Shown here piece after piece: positions 17,003-26,635 of a stretch of DNA of 64,000 bases. The translations under genes and the position numbers were made by a program. The notes under the pieces are model-generated. The model saw only the letters and a list, made by a program, of their open reading frames with translations, ran no database searches and was not told where the DNA came from. The stretch spans positions 1-64,000 of the forward strand of contig CAMYLZ010000019.1 in assembly GCA_947259375.1 (NCBI GenBank), written 5' to 3'. Source of the DNA: an uncultured Parvularculaceae bacterium. Its GTDB lineage: Bacteria; Pseudomonadota; Alphaproteobacteria; Caulobacterales; Parvularculaceae. How positions within the stretch are numbered: the first letter of the stretch is position 1; each line of letters starts with the position of its first letter.

Positions 17003-18589
17003 TCACCACAGCAAAACGTAAAGCCCAACAAGCATCACCAACACGACAATCGCGAGAACATTGAAAATGGCGCGCGTTCCAAACGCGATGTCTTGCAGGT
17101 CAACGGGCTTTTCCGCAGACGGCGCAGGCATCAGCCGCGATGCGCCTATAGCGGCGGCAAGGCAAGCCATAAACACGAACCAGATACGGATGATAAACGG
17201 AATTTCAGGCGCGCCGAATTTCAGCAGAATATTCACCCCAATCGAGGCGAAAAGCGCCGTCACCGCGCCAATGGCGTTCGTCCGTTTTGAGAAAAACCCG
17301 AGCAGGAACACAGCGACAACGCCTGGCGCGATAAACCCGGAATATTCCTGAACCGTCTGAAATCCGCTTTCAAACCCGCCAATGAAAGGCTTCGCCAACA
17401 GCAAGGCAGCACCCATGGCGACAAACGCCGTCACACGCCCGATCATGACATAGTGCCGTTCCGGTCGGTCGCGGAACATAGACCGGTAGATATCCATGGT
17501 GAAGATTGTCGAGATAGAGTTCATCATCGACGCCAAAGATGACACCACTGCGGCAATCAGCGCCGCGAAAACCAGCCCGCGCAATCCGGCCGGCGCGATT
17601 TTCATAAGCTCGCCATAAGTGCGGTCGGATTTATCCGCCAAGGCGCCCGCATCCAGCGCCCCTTGCGAAGCCAGTATGACGGCCGCAATGCCCGGAATGA
17701 CGACGATCAGCGGAATGAACAGTTTCAAGAATGCCGCAAAGGCGAGGCCTTTTTGCGCTTCGGCGAGACTTTCCGCGCCAAGCGCCCGCTGGATGATGTA
17801 CTGATTGAACCCCCAATAGGAAAAGTGCAGCACCCACAGACCGCCCAGCAAGGTCCAAATTCCCGGCAAATCGCCATATGCCGGATGGTCGCTGGCGAGC
17901 ATCATTTTAAAATGACCGGGCATTTCGGAATAAAGACGCGACAACCCGCCAAGCGCCCCGTCAGCCTCGCCGATGCGGTCAAGCGCGATCCATGTAATCG
18001 CGAGACCGCCGAGTATCAGGATTACAACCTGGATGATATCGGTGAGCGCCACCGCCTTTAGCCCGCCGTAAAGAGAATATAATGCGGCAAACACGCCAAG
18101 CGCGGCCATGCTGACCATCACCGGCCACCCGGTCAGCGAATTCATCGCCAAGCCGCCGAGCCAGAGCACGGTCGTCAAGTTCACCGCCGTATATAACGCT
18201 ATCCAGTATACGGACATAATTGACTTGACGCCATGCCCATATCGCTGATCAAGGAATTGCGGCATCGTATAGATTTGCCGTTTCAAAAAAATCGGCAAGA
18301 ACCACTTGGCGACGATGATCAGTACAATTGCCGCCTGCCACTCATAGGCGGCGATCGCGATGCCGACGGCAAAGCCCTGACCGGATTGGCCAATAATCTG
18401 CTCTGCGGAAATGTTGGATGCGATCAGCGAAGCCCCGATCGCCCACCAGGGCAAAGCCCGACCGGCGAGAAAGTAATCCGCCGTATCCTTGGTTTGGCCT
18501 TTCGGCTCACGTGATACCCAAATTGCGACGGCGAGCAGCGCGCTCGCATATAAGCCGACAATAAGCAGGTCGATGGACGTCAAAGCCAT
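17003..18589 (-). CDS. SGLT-type sodium/sugar symporter (SSS family)
   Basis: A 528-residue transporter with about 14 membrane segments. Motifs typical of SGLT proteins are present: DYFLAGRALPWWAIGASLIASNISAEQIIGQSGQG is strongly like vSGLT (positions about 35-70), as is AIAAYEWQAA. The start at 18589 was chosen because GGAG lies 10 nt upstream; the longer frame from 18646 overlaps the preceding halogenase gene. It is the last gene of the beta-glucan array, only 35 bp after the halogenase-like gene. It would bring glucose or short oligosaccharides across the inner membrane together with Na+. The exact sugar cannot be read from the sequence. Confidence 0.9.
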   Translation of the reverse strand: MALTSIDLLIVGLYASALLAVAIWVSREPKGQTKDTADYFLAGRALPWWAIGASLIASNISAEQIIGQSGQGFAVGIAIAAYEWQAAIVLIIVAKWFLPIFLKRQIYTMPQFLDQRYGHGVKSIMSVYWIALYTAVNLTTVLWLGGLAMNSLTGWPVMVSMAALGVFAALYSLYGGLKAVALTDIIQVVILILGGLAITWIALDRIGEADGALGGLSRLYSEMPGHFKMMLASDHPAYGDLPGIWTLLGGLWVLHFSYWGFNQYIIQRALGAESLAEAQKGLAFAAFLKLFIPLIVVIPGIAAVILASQGALDAGALADKSDRTYGELMKIAPAGLRGLVFAALIAAVVSSLASMMNSISTIFTMDIYRSMFRDRPERHYVMIGRVTAFVAMGAALLLAKPFIGGFESGFQTVQEYSGFIAPGVVAVFLLGFFSKRTNAIGAVTALFASIGVNILLKFGAPEIPFIIRIWFVFMACLAAAIGASRLMPAPSAEKPVDLQDIAFGTRAIFNVLAIVVLVMLVGLYVLLW

Positions 18590-18624
18590 TGGCCTCATTC
18601 TCCAGTTCAGGCGCCGCAGCGCGA

Positions 18625-20115
18625 TTACGCCGATGCGGCCGGACAATAATTGTTAAGATAGGTTTCGTGCGATGGCAGGCCCGCCACCGTCTTTTCGACA
18701 TTCTCATCGATATGATTGAGAAAGTTCGCGATTTCCTCACGAGACATGACATCGGCCACGGGGTGATGACTTCGGGGCGCCAACCCCTGCCCGAGCATCA
18801 CCTGAGTCCAGGAATTTTCGGCAAAAAGCTGATCATTCGCCCGGAATGTTCTGCCGGTTTCCTCGAAAAGCCGCATACGGTGTTTTAGCGTGTCGGGAAT
18901 TTCCATATTCCGGCAATGACGCCAAAATTCTGAATCCGTTCGGTTCGTGAGATGGTAATGCAAAATGATGAAATCGCGAATGTGTTCGAGCTCATAGAAT
19001 GTCTGCGCATTAAACTCATCAACATCCGACGGGTTCACGCCCCCATGCGGAAACATTTGCATTAGTCTCATTACGGAGCGTTGAATCAAATGAATGCTCG
19101 TCGACTCCAGCGGTTCAATGAAGCCGCTGGACAGGCCAATCGCAACACAGTTGCGGCGCCAATGCGCCCGCCGCGTCCCCGTACGAAATGGAATAACGCG
19201 CGGTTCCGTCAGAACGTCGCCTTCGATCTGCGACAACAAAAACTCGCGCGCTTCATCTTCCCCCATAAAACGGCTGCAATACACGATGCCGTTGCCAGTG
19301 CGGTGCTGAAGCGGAATCTGCCATCGCCATCCGGCGCTATGGGCGATCGATCTTGTATAGGGCACAGGCGGCCCTACCGATTTCGTTTGAACGGCGATCG
19401 CCCGATCGCAAGGAAGCCAGTGCGTCCAGTCGTCATAACCGACGCCCAGCGTTTGCCCGATCAGCAAAGCCCGGAAACCGGTGCAGTCGATAAACAATTC
19501 GCCATCGAGCACCGTTCCGTCCTCGAGGCGAAGGCTCTTTATGTCGCCCGACCCGGTCAACTGAACGTCCGATATCCGGCCTTCTTTACGCTTGACCCCA
19601 TGCGCTTCCGCCAATTTCCGCAGAAAGGCGGCATATGCGGCGGAGTCGATGTGAAAAGCATAATTCAGCCCGAGATCCGGCAAATGCGCAAATCGCTCAC
19701 GCTCTGCCGCGACCAGCTCGAGGCAGTATTCGCCGAAGTCCTTGGCGATCCCCAGCTCATGGCCGCGGCGCCAGAAATGCTGGAAGCCGGCGGTCCAATG
19801 GTCCTTACCCGTCACGCCAAAGGAGTGAATGTAGCGATGATCGATATCCGTCCAGTTCTCGAACGCGATGCCAAGCTTGAAGGTGCCGCTAACCGCACGC
19901 ATGAATTCGGCTTCATCAATGCGCAACAAATGATTGTAGGAGACGAGCGTCGGGATTGTCGCTTCGCCGACGCCGACCGTGCCAATCGCGTCGGACTCGA
20001 CCAGCGTGACGTCAACGACTTTCTCCAACACTTTTCCGAGCGCGGCCGCCATCATCCACCCGGCCGTGCCGCCGCCCGCAATCACGACCTTTTTGCGCGA
20101 TCCCGTTTCACTCAT
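18625..20115 (-). CDS. Tryptophan-halogenase-like flavoprotein (copy 1)
   Basis: A 496-residue protein of the PrnA/RebH fold. The FAD-binding motif VVIAGGGTAGWMMAAAL is at 10-26, the second conserved block is GVGEATIP, the putative catalytic Lys lies in FKLGIAFENW, and the halogenase motif WxWxIP is intact (WRWQIP). Residue patterns around EPLESTSIHLIQ also fit. Members in TonB-receptor loci of Caulobacter, Xanthomonas and relatives are annotated the same way, but their substrate is generally unknown; a role in sugar-polymer use rather than chlorination of Trp is possible. It follows the cupin-like gene by 6 bp, so it sits firmly in the operon. A second copy lies at 21907-23454. Confidence 0.88.
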   Translation of the reverse strand: MSETGSRKKVVIAGGGTAGWMMAAALGKVLEKVVDVTLVESDAIGTVGVGEATIPTLVSYNHLLRIDEAEFMRAVSGTFKLGIAFENWTDIDHRYIHSFGVTGKDHWTAGFQHFWRRGHELGIAKDFGEYCLELVAAERERFAHLPDLGLNYAFHIDSAAYAAFLRKLAEAHGVKRKEGRISDVQLTGSGDIKSLRLEDGTVLDGELFIDCTGFRALLIGQTLGVGYDDWTHWLPCDRAIAVQTKSVGPPVPYTRSIAHSAGWRWQIPLQHRTGNGIVYCSRFMGEDEAREFLLSQIEGDVLTEPRVIPFRTGTRRAHWRRNCVAIGLSSGFIEPLESTSIHLIQRSVMRLMQMFPHGGVNPSDVDEFNAQTFYELEHIRDFIILHYHLTNRTDSEFWRHCRNMEIPDTLKHRMRLFEETGRTFRANDQLFAENSWTQVMLGQGLAPRSHHPVADVMSREEIANFLNHIDENVEKTVAGLPSHETYLNNYCPAASA

Positions 20116-20121
20116 GTCGCA

Positions 20122-21162
20122 TCACCTGTTCAATTTGTTCAAAAGCCGGGCCCTAATTCCCCTGGCGTTTTCTATTGTCATCGGCCCAAGCATGCCGCGC
20201 GCCTTCTCCGGAATATGCGACGCGTTTGAAGGACCCCAGTCGAAAACGTAATAATCGAAAATTTCGCGCCAGATCTTGCGTTCGCGAGGCGGCAGATTTC
20301 TGATCGTCAGCATCGCGTGAGACAGCGCGTCTTGCGGCGTTCCCAGATAAGCGGGCGCCGTTCGCCACCAATAATTGACGAGCACGTTAAACGCGCCCTC
20401 CGCCTCGACGTGATGCCACCACATTGACGGCAAAAACAGGGCGTCGCCGGGCGCCAGCTCCGCGATTTGAGCAACCTTCGCGGCATCGCGAAATTTCGGA
20501 AACCGATCAAAATCCGGATTGGCGAAATCCACCAGGCTGATCGGCCGCCCCGCCGGGGTCGGCTCGAAAGGCCCGGTATAAAGGTTTCCGGTCTGATCCG
20601 GCGGAAACAGCGTGAACCGGCGCTTGCCGGCGACAACGCATGCGATGTTCAATGGCAGGTCATTATGCGCGGCAATGCGCGTATGCGTTCCGATCCAGAT
20701 GCTGGCAAGCGGCGATGCGTCGCCAAGATCGATGTCATTGCTCGCTCGAAAACCCGGCATGCATTCATCGACATCCGCCGATGCAAGATAGATCAACGGC
20801 GCGGGATCAGCGCCGCCATGCTCGAAGATGCGCTGCAGGATTTCGCGATAACGCGCCTTTCCGCGTTGCACGTTCACGCCGGTAAAGTCGTCATTATAAA
20901 AAACGCGGCCTTTGAGCGAGGCCGGCCCCGCCGAGACCGGCAGGACGGCGCCCGCGTCGAAAGACGACAGATATTCAACCAAAGCGCTTTTTGACGTCTT
21001 CGCCGCCTGCACCGCCGGCCAATGCTTTATCAGCCCGCGCAATATAACGGGCTCGCTCGATGTCGCGATTTCGGGCAAAGAAACTTCGCCCGCATCCGCG
21101 TGCAGTTCTCGAACCGGCGTTCCTTTTACCGGCGAAGCGCGCATATGAGCGTTCTCAGCCAA
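20122..21162 (-). CDS. Cupin-like (JmjC/cupin_8) Fe(II) oxygenase-like protein, copy 1
   Basis: A 346-residue protein. The double-stranded beta-helix core shows the iron-binding HxD in AAHNDLPLNIACVVAGKRR and the distal His in SMWWHHVEAEG, with a Lys/Arg-rich strand (RRFTLFPPDQ) that fits 2-oxoglutarate binding. The N-terminus contains the EPVILRGLIKHWPA motif common to cupin_8 proteins. Members of this group occur beside halogenase-like and SapC genes in TonB-receptor loci. The gene lies 3 bp from SapC and 6 bp from halogenase copy 1. A divergent paralogue is at 32380-33408. The substrate is unknown. Confidence 0.87.
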   Translation of the reverse strand: MAENAHMRASPVKGTPVRELHADAGEVSLPEIATSSEPVILRGLIKHWPAVQAAKTSKSALVEYLSSFDAGAVLPVSAGPASLKGRVFYNDDFTGVNVQRGKARYREILQRIFEHGGADPAPLIYLASADVDECMPGFRASNDIDLGDASPLASIWIGTHTRIAAHNDLPLNIACVVAGKRRFTLFPPDQTGNLYTGPFEPTPAGRPISLVDFANPDFDRFPKFRDAAKVAQIAELAPGDALFLPSMWWHHVEAEGAFNVLVNYWWRTAPAYLGTPQDALSHAMLTIRNLPPRERKIWREIFDYYVFDWGPSNASHIPEKARGMLGPMTIENARGIRARLLNKLNR

Positions 21163-21165
21163 TCG

Positions 21166-21891
21166 CTACCGGTCCTCTAAACGCTTGTTTCGCCTATCGA
21201 TCAGCCCACGGAATTGCGACAGGGAAGCCACCGCCATGAAAACAGGCTGCAAATATCCCGCGGCCTGAAGCCGGCCAAGCGCCTGTTGGTCCAGATTGTA
21301 CAAAACCTCCTCGGCAATGACATAATACCCGGCGAGACGCCCCTGCGATCCGTCATTCAGTGTTACATCAAGCGTGAATGGTTCGATAAGGTCGAGTTCT
21401 TCCAGCAAAGCTGAAAACCGTCCGATCCCCTGTTCGCCGTCATGCACCTCTGCGAGCAATTTGGAAACTTCCTGCAAGTAAGGCGAATGACCGCCATGCT
21501 CCAGAAACAGCGCTTCCCCATCCGTTTCGCTGACGCGCGGATGATCGAGATCAATATGCACTTCCATCTGCCGGCCGCCAGCGCCGTTATCGGACCTGCC
21601 AATCAGGAACGGCCGCATCCTTATGGCCAGCGGAATGTACTCCGCACCCCAATCGCTCGACGGACCAAGGAAAAGGTTTTCGCCGTCCTCCAGACCGAAC
21701 AGCGCGAGCGGCCGGAAACCGCCCGTCGCCGCATCTTTGGAAAACACAATCGGATAATAGGGCTGCAAATTTCGAAATTCATGCGGAAAGGAGGGGCACC
21801 ACATGGCGGCGTCGCCCAGCGCCGCACCGTATCCGGTGCGCACGCGCAGCTCCGCATGATCGATATTGTTCAATTGCGCATGTTTTGCCAT
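21166..21891 (-). CDS. SapC-family protein
   Basis: A 241-residue soluble protein of the SapC family, recognised from ELRVRTGYGAALGDAAMWCPSFPHEF near the N-terminus, the FSKDAATGGFRPLALFGLEDGENLF block and the C-terminal Gln/Leu-rich tail. No signal peptide or membrane segment is visible. The name comes from an S-layer-associated Campylobacter protein, but in Proteobacteria the family occurs mainly beside TonB receptors and halogenase-like genes, and its biochemical role is not established. It lies 15 bp after halogenase copy 2 and 3 bp before the cupin-like gene, which indicates tight co-expression. Confidence 0.88.
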   Translation of the reverse strand: MAKHAQLNNIDHAELRVRTGYGAALGDAAMWCPSFPHEFRNLQPYYPIVFSKDAATGGFRPLALFGLEDGENLFLGPSSDWGAEYIPLAIRMRPFLIGRSDNGAGGRQMEVHIDLDHPRVSETDGEALFLEHGGHSPYLQEVSKLLAEVHDGEQGIGRFSALLEELDLIEPFTLDVTLNDGSQGRLAGYYVIAEEVLYNLDQQALGRLQAAGYLQPVFMAVASLSQFRGLIDRRNKRLEDR

Positions 21892-21906
21892 TTTCGCGTC
21901 GCTCCG

Positions 21907-23454
21907 TCAGACCCGGGACAAACCTCGGGTCATGATATGTTCTATCAGTTCCCTGTTTTTCGACAGCCCACTGATTAATTTACGTTTTCTTGCTGTGATT
22001 TCATCGACATGCCGACGGGCGGCTAATGCGGCGTCGCGCCGCCGAAGCACGCTGCGCCGCTGCGTCTGAAAATTCATTCCATAGAGCACATAGGCGTAGC
22101 TTGCCGCCGGAAAAATTTCCAAAGCGTCGGTGAAATCCTCACGCGAAGGCGGCTCATAACGCCATTGTTGCAACAATTCCTTGAGCCGCTCAGGCCAGCA
22201 ATTGCGATCCTGGTGCGCTTGCCAAAACGGTTCCGGTCGTTCGCTGAGCACGTAATGCAGCTTTAAAAACTCGACAATGCGCTCCCATCGATAGGCGGCG
22301 CGTTTATTAAACCGCCGCGCTGCCGCGTCAAGCACCGCCCGATCGGCGGGAAGCGTATCGCTGAGCATAATGGCGGACAATTCGATCATCACGATCGCGG
22401 ACGCTTCCAGCGGTTCGACAAATCCCTGCGACATGCCGATGGCGACAACATTGCCGACCCACGGCGCTTCGCGATAACCGGATTGGAACTTGATCAACCG
22501 CGCATCGCCGCCGGCGACCGCGCCGGCCGGGGCGACGCGAGCGAGATATTCCGACAATTCCTCTCTCGCGCGGTCTTCATCACAAAATCGCGATGAATAG
22601 ACATATCCGATGCCGCGTCGCGCCTGCAGCGCGATGTCCCAAACCCATCCGGCCGAAAGCGCCGTTCCGGTGGTTTGCGAAGCGATGACTTCGTTTTGCG
22701 TCGCATAAGGCGCCTGCACGGCGAGGGCGCGATCATTACCGAGAATATGCGAGACGTCGCGGACCGCGCCGCCGAGCGCACCGCCAATCAAAAGCGCCTT
22801 GCCGCCGGTGCAATCGACAAACAGGTCACCGGCGAGGCGACCGTTATTCGACGTTTCGAGCCCGGCAACGCAACCATCATCCTCGACCAATACATCAATG
22901 ACATCATCCGTGATAAGCCTGACGCCAAGCTTTGCGGTGCAATGTTCGCGCAGCAGCGCGGCGAATGCCGGCGCATCGAGATGGTATGCATAATTCACGA
23001 CCGCCGCATATTCGGGCGTCACAACCTGTTTGGGCGCTTTGGCCTCGAGGCAAAGCGCCGCCTGGAAATTCACCGCCTCCGCAAATGGCGTTCCGTCGGG
23101 CGCCGCCCGCCACAAGGCCAACGGATCGACATGATCGGGATTAGGCGGGGCTTCGAACGGATGGAAATAGAAATCGCCCGGCGCGCCGGTGCGCCAGCCG
23201 TTAAAGCGTGATCCCTGTTTGAAACTGGCATGGCACCGCCTGACGAATTCGGTCTCGCTGATGCCGATACGTCGAAGCGTGTCGCGCAGGCTCGGCCAGG
23301 TTCCTTCGCCAACGCCAAGTATCGGCACATTGGGAGATTCAACAAGCGTCACGCGCAAACCGTCATCATGCGCCGCCCGATGATCGGCCGCAAGGATGCC
23401 AGCCGTCAGCCAACCGGCCGTCCCTCCCCCGACGATGACGATGTCTTTGATCAT
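21907..23454 (-). CDS. Tryptophan-halogenase-like flavoprotein (copy 2)
   Basis: A 515-residue paralogue of the protein at 18625. It has the FAD motif IVIVGGGTAGWLTAGIL, the GVGEGTWPSL block and a Lys in FKQGSRFNGW at the place of the catalytic Lys. The halogenase signature is altered: WVWDIA replaces WxWxIP. A conserved EPLEASAIVMIE block follows. The C-terminus is longer and ends in a basic helix. It stands 141 bp after the TonB receptor, with a strong hairpin between, and 15 bp before SapC. The two copies are well diverged, so they probably act on different positions or substrates, or one has lost halogenation. Confidence 0.87.
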   Translation of the reverse strand: MIKDIVIVGGGTAGWLTAGILAADHRAAHDDGLRVTLVESPNVPILGVGEGTWPSLRDTLRRIGISETEFVRRCHASFKQGSRFNGWRTGAPGDFYFHPFEAPPNPDHVDPLALWRAAPDGTPFAEAVNFQAALCLEAKAPKQVVTPEYAAVVNYAYHLDAPAFAALLREHCTAKLGVRLITDDVIDVLVEDDGCVAGLETSNNGRLAGDLFVDCTGGKALLIGGALGGAVRDVSHILGNDRALAVQAPYATQNEVIASQTTGTALSAGWVWDIALQARRGIGYVYSSRFCDEDRAREELSEYLARVAPAGAVAGGDARLIKFQSGYREAPWVGNVVAIGMSQGFVEPLEASAIVMIELSAIMLSDTLPADRAVLDAAARRFNKRAAYRWERIVEFLKLHYVLSERPEPFWQAHQDRNCWPERLKELLQQWRYEPPSREDFTDALEIFPAASYAYVLYGMNFQTQRRSVLRRRDAALAARRHVDEITARKRKLISGLSKNRELIEHIMTRGLSRV

Positions 23455-23507
23455 TTCGTCCAGCGCCGGCCCGAATTCAAGCCGGCCTTCAAGTGACCCG
23501 AAACATT

Positions 23508-23543
23508 GATACCACGCTCGCGCCAGAGCGCGAGCGTGGTATC
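23508..23543 (-). terminator. 16-bp stem hairpin after the TonB receptor gene
   Basis: A perfect 16-bp stem (GATACCACGCTCGCGC and its complement) with a 4-nt loop lies 53 bp after the receptor stop. There is no strong T-tract. In this mid-operon position it probably stabilises the receptor transcript or causes partial termination, lowering the downstream genes. Confidence 0.6.
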
Positions 23544-23595
23544 GAATCTTGCCGATCCAGCGTCCAAGGAGGAGGCAGAACGCATCAAGACAAGA

Positions 23596-26595
23596 TCAGA
23601 ACGTATAGCGGAACCCAAAGTTGTATCTCGGTCCCGTCTGTGTTGCGAAATTGATATAAGCCGGCGTCCGCCCGACTGTGCGTCCGGTTTCGTTCAGGAC
23701 GTTAATGCCTTCGACGAACAAGGTGACGCCTTTGCGCACCTCATAGCTTGCACTGAAATCAAGCTGTCCGAAATCCTCGACATAAAGCGGGTTGTTCGGC
23801 GTGCCGCTCACGCCGATCGTCGAGGACAGGAAGCGTTCCCGCCAGTTATAGGCAAGACGCGCCTGCAACCCGTTCTTGTCGTAGAAGCCGATCAGGTTAT
23901 AGGAGTCGCTCAAGCCCGTGACCGCAAATTGCGGCTCGCCGCTGGACGGCACCTGCGAGTTATCAAACCCGACATCGCCGTCAACAATCGTATAGTTGGC
24001 GATCATCCCGAACCCGGTATCCCAAAACATATGCTGGACAGCGAATTCCCAGCCGTGAAGCTGCGCTGTTTCCTGGTTGACAGGCGTCGCAATATCAAAG
24101 GTAAGCAACGGATCTTCGCCCGCCACGCCGAAAATGTTGCCGGTGAAATTGCCGTTGGAATCGGTTCCGGTAATTTCAAAAGTCGACGGGTCCGCGTTTT
24201 CAAATATCCACTGCCGAATCGCGGTGAGGTTGTCATTCCCGCCGGTCGCCGCATTCGCCGCATTGTAGCGCGCGCCGCCGAAAGGCGTGTACACGTCGAA
24301 CGGAGATTGCGTGACCACGCCCGAGCCGATGAAATTCTTCACGTCTTTGAAAAAGAATCCGACCGACAGATATGACGCTTCATCATAATACCACTCGGCC
24401 GACGCATCGACGTTTTTCGACAAGAACGGCCGCAGATTCGTATTGCCGTTCTGGCCATTCCCGCCGTCAACGCGGAACAATTCGCCGACGGTGAGACCGC
24501 CTGCAATATCGCCATAGCCCGGACGCGTCAGCGTGTGGCTGTAAGACGCACGAACCTTCACATTTTCAATGGGGTCAATCTGGAAATCGAAGGCCGGCAA
24601 CCAGTAATCATAATTTCCTTCAAATTCCTGCACCACGACATTGTTCGGATCCGACAGGCCAACCAATGCAAACTCGTTCTCCGCTACCCATTGCGTCCCG
24701 GTCGGGACGGTGACTTGCGAGGGCGACAATATGCTGGTGCTCTCATAACGAAGTCCCGCGACAATCTGCGCCGGCATGCCCGCGACTTCAAAATCAGACG
24801 TGAACTCGGCAAAGCCGGCCCAACTTTCTTCTTCAATTCGCCGATCAATCAGGAAGTCGTCTGACCGGCAAATGCCGTCATCGCCGCACCGTCCGTCAAG
24901 CGCATTGACCACATCAACCCAACGTTGAACGTCGAATGCAAAGAATTCCTGTTGGGTCAATTCATGGCCGCTGAACTGATCGAAATTCGACGCCAGGTCG
25001 AGACGCTCAAAAATGTCGTCCGGAAGGTCATCAGCGGTTCCAATCCCGCCCCAGGTGTTTGACTGATTGTTGGCGAAAGCCGAACGCACTCTGTTTTTGG
25101 TGTAGGTGGCGCCGAAATCAACGCTGCTTACTATCGCGGAGTCAAAATCATAGGACCCGAACGCCTGCACCTGATCGATTTCTGTGCGGATGAAACTGTT
25201 CGAGAATACAGATCCGGTTGCAATCATGCGCGATGCGTCGATATCCGTGAATGGGTCCTGGAAGCCGAGCGACAGGACCGGAATGTCATTCTCGAAATTG
25301 GCGCCTTGGCTACGGAGCTGGAAGTCCGCGGTCGACACAACCGCATTCGTGCCAAACGGGCTGTCCTGTCCGGACTCTGCGCTGGATGTATGGAAATCAA
25401 CGCCGAAACGCAGCCGGTCTGAAGCTTCCCACTCCACATTCGCGCCGAATGACTTGTTTTCGCTCTTCGATGCCTCGAGCGAACCGCCCATCGATAGATC
25501 CGAACCCGCATCGCCAAAATTCTCATTGTAGAATATCGGGCTGGCGATCGGCCCGTCAGTCCAGGCGCTTGTCGTGTCGCCATGGTTAAACCAGACCGAC
25601 AGGTCCGCCTTGCGGGCTGAAATTTCGTTTCTCGTATAAAAATAGTCGAGTGTGGCGGTGAGATTTTCTACCGGACGAAATTGCAGCGCTAACTGGCCAT
25701 TAATCCGCTCACGGTCGAAACTCGAAATCTGGTAATTAATATTCTGCGGCGTAGAATAGATGTCATTCGGTCCCGGCCGGTTTGTGACCTGGGTGTCGTT
25801 GGGCGCTTGGGGCAATGTCCCCCAATTGTTTTCCGAGCCGAGGAACGCGCCGCGCCAGCCGCTTGTCGTGCCCACCTGGGCTAACCCGGATTCGCGATCC
25901 TGATAGCTGCCCGCGATTGCAACGCCGATTTTTCCGTCAGCGAAGGTGTTTGAAAAGATACCCGAAACTTCCGGCGTGACCGTCTGGTCTGACAATGTCG
26001 TAACGGATTTGTCGAGGACGGCCTTCGCGCCTACAGAAAACCGCATGCCCGGCGCATCCAGCGGACGCGCGGTCATGATATTGAGCGTAGAGCCGATGCC
26101 CCCGGTCGGCACTGCTGCGCGCCCTGTCTTGTAAACCGTAACGCCAGCAATCCCTTCGGAAGCAAGATTGCCGAAATCGAAGCTGCGCGATGATGGCGCG
26201 CCGCCTGTGAGAAACGCCGAGGGCATCTGCCGGCCATTGAGGAGTACGAGGTTAAAGTCAGGACCGAAACCCCGAACGGTGACCTGACTGCCCTCGCCTA
26301 GCGACCTGTTGATTGAAACGCCCGTGATCCGCTGCAGTGACTCCGCGAGGTTCGTATCCGGGAACTTGCCGATATCCTCCGCCGTAATCGCATCGACAAC
26401 ACCTTGCGAGTTGCGCTTGATGTCGGACGACGCCTGGAGACTTTTGCGAATCCCCTTGACGACCACAACGTCTTCATTGTCGAGATTTGCATCGCTATCT
26501 TGCGCAAAGCTCGGCGTTGCGAAGGCAAGCGCCGACACCCCGCCCATCAGCATGAGCGACAAGCCGCCCTCATATCCGCGTTTCTGTTTTTTCAT
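23596..26595 (-). CDS. TonB-dependent receptor, carbohydrate-uptake type
   Basis: A 999-residue receptor. ATG 26595 has a GGGAGGG ribosome site 7 nt upstream and is followed by a signal peptide (LMLMGGVSALAFATPSFAQ); the frame extends upstream to 26652 into GH16. A TonB-box-like VVVVKGIRKSLQASSDIKR segment and a plug domain (EDIGKFPDTNLAESLQRITGVSI) follow. The barrel contains the usual Asn/Gly-rich loops and ends in an aromatic residue (YNFGFRYTF). This receptor subtype is typical of Caulobacter/Xanthomonas polysaccharide loci. It lies 40 bp after the GH16 gene in the same direction. The predicted role is import of oligosaccharides released from beta-glucan. Confidence 0.93.
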   Translation of the reverse strand: MKKQKRGYEGGLSLMLMGGVSALAFATPSFAQDSDANLDNEDVVVVKGIRKSLQASSDIKRNSQGVVDAITAEDIGKFPDTNLAESLQRITGVSINRSLGEGSQVTVRGFGPDFNLVLLNGRQMPSAFLTGGAPSSRSFDFGNLASEGIAGVTVYKTGRAAVPTGGIGSTLNIMTARPLDAPGMRFSVGAKAVLDKSVTTLSDQTVTPEVSGIFSNTFADGKIGVAIAGSYQDRESGLAQVGTTSGWRGAFLGSENNWGTLPQAPNDTQVTNRPGPNDIYSTPQNINYQISSFDRERINGQLALQFRPVENLTATLDYFYTRNEISARKADLSVWFNHGDTTSAWTDGPIASPIFYNENFGDAGSDLSMGGSLEASKSENKSFGANVEWEASDRLRFGVDFHTSSAESGQDSPFGTNAVVSTADFQLRSQGANFENDIPVLSLGFQDPFTDIDASRMIATGSVFSNSFIRTEIDQVQAFGSYDFDSAIVSSVDFGATYTKNRVRSAFANNQSNTWGGIGTADDLPDDIFERLDLASNFDQFSGHELTQQEFFAFDVQRWVDVVNALDGRCGDDGICRSDDFLIDRRIEEESWAGFAEFTSDFEVAGMPAQIVAGLRYESTSILSPSQVTVPTGTQWVAENEFALVGLSDPNNVVVQEFEGNYDYWLPAFDFQIDPIENVKVRASYSHTLTRPGYGDIAGGLTVGELFRVDGGNGQNGNTNLRPFLSKNVDASAEWYYDEASYLSVGFFFKDVKNFIGSGVVTQSPFDVYTPFGGARYNAANAATGGNDNLTAIRQWIFENADPSTFEITGTDSNGNFTGNIFGVAGEDPLLTFDIATPVNQETAQLHGWEFAVQHMFWDTGFGMIANYTIVDGDVGFDNSQVPSSGEPQFAVTGLSDSYNLIGFYDKNGLQARLAYNWRERFLSSTIGVSGTPNNPLYVEDFGQLDFSASYEVRKGVTLFVEGINVLNETGRTVGRTPAYINFATQTGPRYNFGFRYTF

Positions 26596-26635
26596 TACAC
26601 ACCCTCCCGGTCTAGGAATACTCACTAATGCGCCT

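Noticed and set aside
19081-20229. 382-codon plus-strand open frame
   Set aside because: It lies antisense to the halogenase-like gene and shows no motif; codon composition explains the long frame.
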